The translations under genes were made by a program, and so were the position numbers. The notes under the pieces were generated by a model. It saw nothing but the letters and a program-made list of their open reading frames with translations. It had not been told where the DNA came from and did not search any database. This document shows, piece after piece, positions 6,404 through 12,247 of a DNA stretch of 12,247 nt (its first letter is position 1; each line of letters opens with the position of its first letter). This DNA is from Paracoccaceae bacterium (GTDB lineage: Bacteria; Pseudomonadota; Alphaproteobacteria; Rhodobacterales; Rhodobacteraceae), in NCBI GenBank assembly GCA_007120685.1, contig SKNG01000315.1, positions 1 to 12,247 on the forward strand. The letters run 5' to 3'.

Positions 6404-6505
6404 GACTGCCCCTTCCGGACCGCCTGATGACGGACGCACGGCATGAGAAACTGTCTGAAAGGCCCGTCCTGCAAGCCGGGAACGGCGGCCGCGGGCCTGC
6501 TGCGC

Positions 6506-6521
6506 GGCAGGGGCGCCTGCC
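6506..6521 (-). promoter_or_regulatory. Hairpin in the dctP-dctQ gap
   Basis: GGCAGG and CCTGCC pair around a GGCG loop in a very GC-rich stretch, 20 bases past the dctP stop. Such hairpins after binding-protein genes commonly stabilise that part of the transcript and keep the binding protein more abundant than the permeases; this role is inferred. Confidence 0.4.
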
Positions 6522-6540
6522 CCGCCGCACAGATGTTGCT

Positions 6541-7527
6541 TTAGCGGGTTTCCTCGGCCACGCGGCGCAGTTCGGCCAGCATCGGCGCGCGCGGTGCCCA
6601 GATCTCTTCCCAGGCCTCGATGGCATCGGCGAAGAACTCGGCGTCAAGCACCGAATGGGTCACGCCCTCTTCCGCCGCGGTCTGCGCCATCCATTCCGGG
6701 TCACGTTCGGCATAGGTGTCCAGAATCGTGTCCAGATGGCGGCTCATCATTTCGGTGATGACCTCCCGGTCCTCTTCCGACATCCGCGCCCAGACCCGGC
6801 CGGATACCAGCCCCACCATGGGGAACAGCATGTGGTTGCTTTCCATCACATAGGGCCCGGGCTCGAAATAGCGCATGGCCCAGATCAGTTCGGCATCCAT
6901 GTCGATGCCATCGACCTGGGCATTGGCCAGCGCCTCATACACCTGCGGCAGCGCCATCGGCGTGGCGGTCACGTCGAGCGCGTTGTAGAAATCGCGGATC
7001 GGCTCGAAGGGCGTGATCCGGATACGCAGGCCGGCCAGATCGGAGGCGTCGTTGATGGGGCTGCGGCTGACCAGATGCCGCATGCCGGCGCTGGCGTAGC
7101 CAATGCCGACGACGCCCACTTCCTCTGGCAGCACCTCCAGCATGTCGCGCGCCACGTCGGAGCGGATGATGCGTGCGGCATGGGCCATGTCATCGGCCAG
7201 GAACGGCGCGTAGAAGGCGCCGAAATCCGGCACGCGGTTCGAAATCTCGGCGATGGTCAGAAAGGCCATGTCCAGCGCGCCGGTCTGCAACTGCTGCAGC
7301 ATCGCCGCCTCGTTGCCAAGCTGGCCGCCGGGGAAGACCTGCAGGCTCAGCCGCCCGTCGGACAGGTCCGGCAGTTCCTCGGCCATCTGCATGGCGGTCT
7401 GCGACCAGACATGCGGCGGCGGCGTGATCATGCCGATGCGCAATTCGGTCTGCGCCACGGCCAGCCCCGGGACAAGCGAGGCCGCCCCCAGTGCCATCGC
7501 GGCGAATGTCAGGCGAAGATTCTTCAT
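6541..7527 (-). CDS. dctP: TRAP transporter periplasmic solute-binding protein, DctP family
   Basis: A 328-residue periplasmic protein that captures the substrate for DctQM. A signal peptide is clear: MKNLR, hydrophobic core LTFAAMALGAASLVPGL, cleavage expected after AVA and before QTELR. The mature part shows family features: HVWSQTAMQMAEEL, FPGGQLGNEAAMLQQLQTGA, PFLADDMAHA, AGLRIRITPFEPIRDFYNAL with the arginine expected to bind a carboxylate, and ALPQVYEALANAQVDGID. The start at 7527 is fixed by the signal peptide and AGGGAG upstream; the frame opens as far as 7644 but that part is promoter DNA. The substrate is unknown; a carboxylate is likely from the family. Confidence 0.94.
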   Translation of the reverse strand: MKNLRLTFAAMALGAASLVPGLAVAQTELRIGMITPPPHVWSQTAMQMAEELPDLSDGRLSLQVFPGGQLGNEAAMLQQLQTGALDMAFLTIAEISNRVPDFGAFYAPFLADDMAHAARIIRSDVARDMLEVLPEEVGVVGIGYASAGMRHLVSRSPINDASDLAGLRIRITPFEPIRDFYNALDVTATPMALPQVYEALANAQVDGIDMDAELIWAMRYFEPGPYVMESNHMLFPMVGLVSGRVWARMSEEDREVITEMMSRHLDTILDTYAERDPEWMAQTAAEEGVTHSVLDAEFFADAIEAWEEIWAPRAPMLAELRRVAEETR

Positions 7528-7579
7528 GGCTGACTCCCTGTTAGCCTTGGTGTTGATTCTGCACGGATCATGCCGCGTC

Positions 7580-7609
7580 GTTATCCTGCGGTAAATACGC
7601 CATCCGCAA
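7580..7609 (-). promoter_or_regulatory. Candidate promoter of the dctPQM operon
   Basis: Read on the minus strand, TTGCGG (plus 7604-7609) and GATAAC (plus 7580-7585) are 18 bases apart, 53 bases upstream of the dctP ATG. The -35 abuts the AT-rich palindrome at 7606-7636, a common arrangement for a repressor-controlled promoter. Confidence 0.4.
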
Positions 7610-7636
7610 AATATTTTCAAGCTTAAAATAATTTGC
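7606..7636. promoter_or_regulatory. 31-bp AT-rich palindrome, probable operator upstream of dctP
   Basis: GCAAAATATTTTCAAG on the left is mirrored by CTTAAAATAATTTGC on the right, centred on AAGCTT. The arms match except for one A/T mismatch and one extra C. It lies between the aspartate dehydrogenase-like stop (7646) and dctP and stands out in GC-rich surroundings. The length and symmetry suit a dimeric regulator such as a GntR-, IclR- or LysR-type protein; none is encoded in the window. Confidence 0.6.
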
Positions 7637-7645
7637 TCGCGCATG

Positions 7646-8455
7646 TCAGATCACCAGCGCCGCATCGCGGTTCTCTATCAGCCGCACCAGCGACAGCGCA
7701 GTCATGGCCGAGGATTTGGGGTTTTCGGGCAGCGGGTTCGCGGCGATCTCCAGCCGCAGCGCGCCAAAGGCGCCGTCGGCGGTGATCTCGTGCCGGTTCA
7801 CACTGGCACCGGGATCGGCCACCAGCACGATCTGCGTGGCCCCCGGCCCCATGCCCGCCAGCGCCGTGATCAGCGCCACATTGGCATTCTGCGGAAAGCG
7901 CGCGGCGGCGCTGTCGGCGCTGCCGGTGAAGAACTCGGCAGGCCCGTCCAGCCCGTCCAGATCGCACAGCGCCCCGGCCTCGGTGCCTTTCCAGGCGCGC
8001 GGCGGCTTGACGATGCGGTGCTCCACCCGGTTCAGCCCCATCCGCGCGGCCGAAGCCAGCACACCGATCCCGCCCAACGCGCCGCCCGGCACGATAAGCC
8101 GCGCGCCGGTTTCCCGTGCCCGCGCCGTCAACGCGCCCAGCAAGCCCGCCTCCGCAAAGGCCGAGGTCGAACTGACCGCACAATCCACCCCCGCGCCCAG
8201 CGCCGCGCGCGCCCAGGGCGCGACGCTCTCGCGCCCAGCGGCCTCGACCACCAGATCGGCGCGCAGGCCGGCCAGCGCCTCCGGCCGGTCGATCAGCCGC
8301 GCCCCTTCGGGCAGTCGGGGCCGGGGCGCCGCGGTATCGCGCACGCCCACCGCCACAATCCGCGCCGGCGCGCCGCGCTCGGCCAGCAGCCGCGCCACCG
8401 CCTGGCCGATGGCGCCGAAGCCCACCACCACCACCCGGCTTGCCCGTGCCGCCAT
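7646..8455 (-). CDS. L-aspartate dehydrogenase-like NAD(P)-dependent oxidoreductase
   Basis: A 269-residue member of the aspartate dehydrogenase family (COG1712/NadX-like), which oxidatively deaminates L-aspartate to iminoaspartate/oxaloacetate or runs in reverse. A Rossmann motif GFGAIGQAVARLL is at residues 11-23. Other landmarks are AVSSTSAFAEAG, PGGALGGIGVLASA near 145, KPPRAWKGTEAG, and a C-terminal catalytic block with SVNRHEIT followed by NPLPENPKSSAMTALSL. The His in NRHE fits the family's catalytic position. It starts three bases after the 3-hydroxyanthranilate dioxygenase stop, so the two are co-translated. The context of a ring-cleavage enzyme and a transporter suggests a catabolic or NAD-related role, perhaps on a substrate other than aspartate. 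No nadA, nadB or nadC is present in the window. Confidence 0.85.
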   Translation of the reverse strand: MAARASRVVVVGFGAIGQAVARLLAERGAPARIVAVGVRDTAAPRPRLPEGARLIDRPEALAGLRADLVVEAAGRESVAPWARAALGAGVDCAVSSTSAFAEAGLLGALTARARETGARLIVPGGALGGIGVLASAARMGLNRVEHRIVKPPRAWKGTEAGALCDLDGLDGPAEFFTGSADSAAARFPQNANVALITALAGMGPGATQIVLVADPGASVNRHEITADGAFGALRLEIAANPLPENPKSSAMTALSLVRLIENRDAALVI

Positions 8456-8458
8456 GGC

Positions 8459-9007
8459 CTACAGCTTCACCCAGCCCTCGGGCGGCTCCTTGCCCGGATG
8501 GATGGTGCCGCAATTCGGGCAGGTGCGCGCCTTCTCGTCGCGGTAGAAGGCCTCATAGACCGGCGGCAGGTCATCGACGATGCTTTCCAGGTCCAGTTCG
8601 GCCCGGTGCACCCGCGTGCCGCATTCGAAACAATACCATTCGATCGCATCCAGCGCGCCTTCGGGCCGCGCGGGTTCGATCACCAGCCCGATCGAGCCCT
8701 CCTGCGGGCGCTGTGGCGAATGGCGCATATGGGCTGGCAGCAGGAACACATCGCCCTCGCGGATCGGCACGTCGTAGAATTCGCCGGTCGAGGTGTCATG
8801 CAACTTCAGCAACATGTCACCCTTGAGCTGGTAGAAGAACTCCTCCACCGGGTCGTCATGGTAATCGGTGCGCTTGTTGGGGCCGCCGACGACGGTGACC
8901 ATCAGATCGGCATCCTTGAACACCATCTGATTGCCCACCGGGGGTTTCAGCAGATGGGCATGCTCGTCGATCCATTTCTGGAAGTTGAAGGCTTGCAGAC
9001 GGGCCAT
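8459..9007 (-). CDS. nbaC: 3-hydroxyanthranilate 3,4-dioxygenase
   Basis: A 182-residue cupin enzyme that opens the ring of 3-hydroxyanthranilate to 2-amino-3-carboxymuconate semialdehyde, which either cyclises to quinolinate or is degraded. The iron ligands are visible: His50 in RTDYHDD, Glu56 in VEEFFYQL and His96 in RHSPQRP. A second metal site of the bacterial form is complete, with Cys126/Cys129 (YCFECG) and Cys163/Cys166 (CPNCG). The N-terminus IDEHAHLLKPPVGN is typical of the bacterial enzymes. The ATG at 9007 is preferred over 9064 because AAGGAG lies seven bases upstream and homologues begin here. It sits directly upstream of the aspartate dehydrogenase-like gene. No kynurenine-pathway genes or ACMS decarboxylase are in the window. 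The symbol nbaC is used for catabolic members; haaO is a synonym. Confidence 0.93.
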   Translation of the reverse strand: MARLQAFNFQKWIDEHAHLLKPPVGNQMVFKDADLMVTVVGGPNKRTDYHDDPVEEFFYQLKGDMLLKLHDTSTGEFYDVPIREGDVFLLPAHMRHSPQRPQEGSIGLVIEPARPEGALDAIEWYCFECGTRVHRAELDLESIVDDLPPVYEAFYRDEKARTCPNCGTIHPGKEPPEGWVKL

Positions 9008-9047
9008 GGCGGGTCTCCTTCTCCTCGGGTTCCGGTTACCACCCTCA

Positions 9048-9097
9048 AAGCGCCCGACGCGCACGGGTGGGTGGGTGGGGTGCCGCGTCGGGCGCTT
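9048..9097. repeat. 14-bp perfect inverted repeat with G-quadruplex loop between lyase and dioxygenase genes
   Basis: AAGCGCCCGACGCG (9048-9061) is exactly mirrored by CGCGTCGGGCGCTT (9084-9097). The 22-base loop contains GGGTGGGTGGGTGGGG (9065-9080) on the plus strand, so the minus-sense mRNA carries a C-rich loop. In transcription direction the second arm ends in TTT only, so it could act as a weak intrinsic terminator or attenuator dividing the block in two. It occupies most of the 96-base gap. Confidence 0.85.
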
Positions 9098-9103
9098 GAT
9101 ACA

Positions 9104-10075
9104 CTATGCCACCGGCTCGCGCCGCAGTTTCAGCCCGCAGGCCTCGAATGCCGCCCGCGTCGCCGCCTTCTCGGCCTCGGTCAACTCCAGCAGCGGCGCG
9201 CGCACCCGGCCCCCGGTCTGGCCAAGCAACTCCTGCCAGTACTTCTGATGGCTGTGCGGCTTCTCGGCTGGCCGCGTGTCCCGCAGCGCCCGGCGCACCG
9301 GTTCCAGCAAGGCCGAAATCGACCGCGCTTCCTCATGCCGCCCGGCCAGCGCCGCCGCCGTATACTCCCGCATCCGCCGATCAGCGGCCGTCTGGATCAG
9401 ATAGGGCGGCGAGGAACACAGATAGAGTTGCCAACCCAGTTCGATGATATTGTCCAGCCATTCCTCTTCGGATGCAGTGGAGACGATGATCCGGTCGCCG
9501 GCCAGCCGCGTCAGTTCCGCATACATCGCCCGCGGCACCGAATACTTGATCGCCACCACCGTATCGATATCGGCCAGCCGGTTGCACAATTCGGGGCTCA
9601 TCAGATACCCGCTGTCCGGGTGCGACCACAGCGCGATGCCGATATCGACGCGCGACGCGATCGTCTCGTAATAACGTATCAGCGTCTCGTCCTGCGCCTT
9701 GTGGAAATGCAGGATCGGCGCATGCACTACGATGTATTCGGCCCCGCATGCCTGCGCATGCCGCGCCAGATCGATCACCACATCCATGTTCTGGTCCGAG
9801 CACGACATGATCGTCTGCGCCCGCCCCCCCGCGCATTCCACCGCCAGATCGAAACAGCGCTTGCGCTCGTCCAGCGACATGGAAAAGAACTCGCCCTGCT
9901 TGCCGGCGATGAAGAACCCGTCGATGCCCAGATCGGTGATCCAGTGCTCCATATTCGCCCGAAAGCCGGCCTCGTCGATCCGGAGATCGTCATCGAAGGG
10001 CATCAGCGCCGCCGCCCAGATCCCCTTCATGTGGGCAAAGGCATGCGACTTGGCGTCCTTGCGACTGTATCTCAT
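9104..10075 (-). CDS. Dihydrodipicolinate synthase/N-acetylneuraminate lyase family protein
   Basis: A 323-residue TIM-barrel class I aldolase-type enzyme; the family adds or splits pyruvate-like units through a lysine Schiff base. Lys177 in VVAIKYS is the expected Schiff-base residue. Two other family motifs diverge: the substrate loop reads GKQGE (58-62) instead of GTTGE, and the position of the conserved tyrosine (YNxP) is Trp150 in LWSHPDSGYLM. True DapA and NanA functions are therefore unlikely; a hydratase-aldolase or decarboxylase in catabolism is more plausible. The ATG at 10075 is chosen because GGAGG lies just upstream and its first bases overlap the preceding stop (ATGA, 10072-10075). 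The upstream extension to 10108 would overlap the hydroxylase gene. The length is slightly above the usual 290-300, with an N-terminal extension of about 15 residues. Confidence 0.85.
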   Translation of the reverse strand: MRYSRKDAKSHAFAHMKGIWAAALMPFDDDLRIDEAGFRANMEHWITDLGIDGFFIAGKQGEFFSMSLDERKRCFDLAVECAGGRAQTIMSCSDQNMDVVIDLARHAQACGAEYIVVHAPILHFHKAQDETLIRYYETIASRVDIGIALWSHPDSGYLMSPELCNRLADIDTVVAIKYSVPRAMYAELTRLAGDRIIVSTASEEEWLDNIIELGWQLYLCSSPPYLIQTAADRRMREYTAAALAGRHEEARSISALLEPVRRALRDTRPAEKPHSHQKYWQELLGQTGGRVRAPLLELTEAEKAATRAAFEACGLKLRREPVA

Positions 10076-12219
10076 GGGCAGTCCTCCAGATTGTTCATGG
10101 CGCGCCACAGCCGTTCGGATGTCAAGGGCAGCGCGAGGTCGCGGTCGGTGAAAGGCGAAAGCGCATCCTGCGCGGCGTTCAGAAGCGCGGCGGGCACGCC
10201 GATGCAGCCGGCCTCGCCCACGCCCTTGGCGCCAAAGGCATTGGCGGCGGTTTCGGTGCTGATCTTCTCCAACCGCACCCGCCCCGGCATGTCGGCGGCG
10301 CGCGGCACGGCGTAATCCATCAGACTGCCGGTCAGCAACTGCCCGTCGGCGTCGATCACCAGCCGCTCCATCAGCGCCGCGCCCAGCCCCTGCGCCATGC
10401 CGCCCCAGAGCTGGCCCTCCAACAGCAGCGGGTTCAACACCCTGCCGGCGTCATCGACCCAGGTGATCCCCTCCACCCTCAGCGCGCCAGTGTCGCGGTC
10501 CACCGCCACCTCGGCCAGCACCGCGCCCGAGGCCCAGGCCTCGCCCGGCGCCGTATAGGTTTCCTCCACGCTCAGCGGCAGATGCCCGGCCAACGCCGCG
10601 CTGGCCGCTTCCCAGCCCGGAAAGTCATTGCCCCCCAGCAGCCCCTGCACCCGCTCACGCAGCGCCCGCGCGGCCGCCTTCATGGCGCTGCCGCCAATGG
10701 CGGTAGAGCGGCTGGCCAGCGCGCCGATACCCTGATCCAGCGCCCCACTATCGCCCTCGCCAACCGAGACCCGGCCCGGCTCGACCCCCAGTTCATCGGC
10801 CAGAAGCTGCGCGAAAGCCGTCTCGCGCCCCTGCCCCTGGGCCGAGGCGCCGGTCAAAGCCTCAAACCGCCCGTCCGGCGTCAAGGTCAGTTTCGCCGTC
10901 TCCCAGCCCCGCCCGCAAGGCTCGACATACAGCGCCAGCCCCAGCCCGACCACCTCGCCGCCCGCGCGCCGCTCGGCCTGCCGCGCACGCTTGGCCGCGT
11001 AATCGCTCGCCGCCTCCAGCCGGTCCAGCAGCGCGGCGTAATCGCCTGAATCCAGCCGCTCGCCGCTGGGGGTGTCATGGGGGAAAGCCCGGATGATGTT
11101 GCGCCGCCGCAGCGTGAACGGGTCCAGCCCCGCCGCCCGCGCGGCCTTGTCCATCGCGCGTTCCATCAGCATCGCCGCCTCTGGCCGGCCGGCGCCGCGA
11201 TAGATGTTCACTGCGGGCAGATCGGTCAGCCGCACATCGACGGCGATATCCACCGCCGCCGCGCGGTAGGGGCCGGGCAGAATGCGGCCCGCGTTCGACA
11301 CCGGCGCATAGGTCGAATAAGGCATCCAGTAGCCCAAGGCGAAGTCGAACCGCGCCTGCACCCCGGCGATCAGCCCGTCCGTATCCAGCGCCAGATCCGC
11401 CCGGCTGGCCGCACCCCGGCCATGGGTGGCCGAGAGAAACTCCTCCCCCCGCCCCGCCCGCCAGGCAACCGGGCGGCCGAGTTTCCTTGCGGCAAACGCG
11501 CAGAGCACATCCTCGGGGTAGATCGAGGCCTTGCCACCAAACGCGCCGCCCACATCCGGCGCCACCACCCGCAGCGCGCAAGGGTCAATCTGCAGCATGC
11601 GGGCCAGATCGTCGCGGGCGCGGTGCGGCGTCTGGGTAGACAGATACACGGTCAGCCCCTCCCCCTCCGGCACTGCCAGCGCCGCGCGCGGCTCCATGGC
11701 GAAGGGGGCGACGCGCGGGTGATCCAGCGTGACGGAAACCTGCGTGATCGACGCGCCCGGCTGGCCAACCTGCCACTCGGTCACCCGATGGCGGCTGTCG
11801 GTCGGCGTGTCCTCCTCGGTGTCCAGAAAGATCGCCTCGGCCGCGTCCTCGGCCGCAGCGCGGCTTTCGGCGATGATTGCCGCCACCGGCTGGCCAACCG
11901 CCGCCACGCGGCTTTGCGCCAGCACCACCATCGGCACCAGCGGCGCGCCCGGGATCAGCGGGTTCACGGCGGCAGGCGGCATCGCGCCCAGATCCTCGGC
12001 GGTCAGCACGGCGACCACGCCGGGCATCTGCGCGGCCTCTGCCGTGTCCAGGTCTACAATGCGGGCCGAAGCGACGGGCGCGCGGAACATGACCATGTGC
12101 AGGGCACCAGCAGGCACCAGATCGTCGGTGAACCGGCCCTGACCGCGCAGCAGCGCCGCATCCTCGCGCCGGCGCATGGCCTGGCCGATCCAGCCGCTGT
12201 TGCCTTGGTCCTTCGCCAC
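10072..12219 (-). CDS. Molybdenum hydroxylase large subunit (xanthine dehydrogenase/CoxL-like family)
   Basis: A 715-residue molybdopterin-binding subunit of the xanthine dehydrogenase family; such enzymes hydroxylate a carbon of an N-heterocycle, aldehyde or aromatic using water. IGQAMRRREDAALLRGQGRF (11-30) is the usual N-terminal signature. Cofactor-binding motifs are GGAFGGK (224-230), YRGAGRPE (340-347) and QGQGRET (461-467); the catalytic glutamate is Glu669 in KGVGEAG. The active-site loop has RGAGR rather than the RCSFR of true CO dehydrogenase, so this is a form II-like enzyme of unknown substrate. It is somewhat short for the family (usually 750-800). The start is GTG at 12219 with GGAG about nine bases upstream; the frame stays open to the window edge, so an earlier start is possible. 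The FAD and 2Fe-2S subunits are not in the window and probably lie upstream. Its stop overlaps the lyase start. Confidence 0.9.
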   Translation of the reverse strand: MAKDQGNSGWIGQAMRRREDAALLRGQGRFTDDLVPAGALHMVMFRAPVASARIVDLDTAEAAQMPGVVAVLTAEDLGAMPPAAVNPLIPGAPLVPMVVLAQSRVAAVGQPVAAIIAESRAAAEDAAEAIFLDTEEDTPTDSRHRVTEWQVGQPGASITQVSVTLDHPRVAPFAMEPRAALAVPEGEGLTVYLSTQTPHRARDDLARMLQIDPCALRVVAPDVGGAFGGKASIYPEDVLCAFAARKLGRPVAWRAGRGEEFLSATHGRGAASRADLALDTDGLIAGVQARFDFALGYWMPYSTYAPVSNAGRILPGPYRAAAVDIAVDVRLTDLPAVNIYRGAGRPEAAMLMERAMDKAARAAGLDPFTLRRRNIIRAFPHDTPSGERLDSGDYAALLDRLEAASDYAAKRARQAERRAGGEVVGLGLALYVEPCGRGWETAKLTLTPDGRFEALTGASAQGQGRETAFAQLLADELGVEPGRVSVGEGDSGALDQGIGALASRSTAIGGSAMKAAARALRERVQGLLGGNDFPGWEAASAALAGHLPLSVEETYTAPGEAWASGAVLAEVAVDRDTGALRVEGITWVDDAGRVLNPLLLEGQLWGGMAQGLGAALMERLVIDADGQLLTGSLMDYAVPRAADMPGRVRLEKISTETAANAFGAKGVGEAGCIGVPAALLNAAQDALSPFTDRDLALPLTSERLWRAMNNLEDCP

Positions 12220-12247
12220 CGCGCACCACTCCGATTGCTGTGAGACC

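Noticed and set aside
6427..7533. A 368-codon plus-strand open frame opposite dctP
   Set aside because: Mirror frame of a clear signal-peptide-bearing binding protein, with His/Gly/Asp-rich low-information protein.
7643..10315. An 890-codon open frame on the plus strand opposite the AspDH-like, dioxygenase and lyase genes
   Set aside because: It is antisense to three well-supported genes. Its composition (His/Arg/Gln/Pro-rich) is the usual mirror of GC-rich coding DNA, and no family motif is seen.
11077..12243. A 388-codon plus-strand open frame opposite the molybdenum hydroxylase
   Set aside because: Arg/His-rich antisense mirror of a gene with all expected cofactor motifs.

Overview
The window is high-GC DNA that reads like an alphaproteobacterium, most probably of the Rhodobacteraceae/Paracoccaceae type. 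This rests on codon-dense GC-rich genes, an EcfG-type general-stress promoter, a HisKA_2 sensor kinase, a small HemP protein, a TRAP transporter operon and a CoxL-like molybdenum hydroxylase. The family assignment is inference from gene content and style, not a proven placement.

Right-facing left part (1-2303). The C-terminal portion of a membrane HisKA_2 sensor histidine kinase runs in from the left edge, which begins in an in-frame 15-bp tandem repeat. After a 200-bp spacer with an excellent EcfG-type promoter (GGAAC, 17 bases, CGTT) come a CsbD-family stress gene interrupted by a single-base frameshift and an intact DUF883 (ElaB/YqjD-like) membrane-anchored protein. Together these look like a general-stress-response neighbourhood.

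Scar region (about 2359-3401). Three truncated genes lie end to end with no spacers: an IS5-family transposase remnant on the minus strand (N-terminus lost, one further frameshift), an internal piece of an FNR/ferric-reductase-type flavoprotein, and the C-terminal 84 residues of a glutamate dehydrogenase. At least two deletion or rearrangement junctions are visible.

Housekeeping part (3402-4580). An intact Nfu/NifU-type Fe-S scaffold gene has its own promoter and a good intrinsic terminator. A small hemin-uptake hemP gene follows an AT-rich promoter region. A hairpin separates hemP from the convergent minus-strand genes.

Minus-strand catabolic/transport block (4593-12219, transcribed right to left). 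The order is a molybdenum hydroxylase large subunit (partners presumably beyond the right edge), a divergent DHDPS/NAL-family lyase (start overlaps the preceding stop), a 14-bp stem whose loop holds a perfect G-quadruplex motif on the plus strand, 3-hydroxyanthranilate 3,4-dioxygenase, an L-aspartate dehydrogenase-like protein, a 31-bp AT-rich palindrome with a promoter, then the TRAP transporter dctP-dctQ-dctM. The likely theme is uptake of an organic or aromatic acid by the TRAP system, with hydroxylation, ring cleavage of an aminophenolic acid and nitrogen/carbon skeleton processing by the enzymes. I do not recognise this exact combination as a named pathway, and it is the best candidate here for something undescribed.
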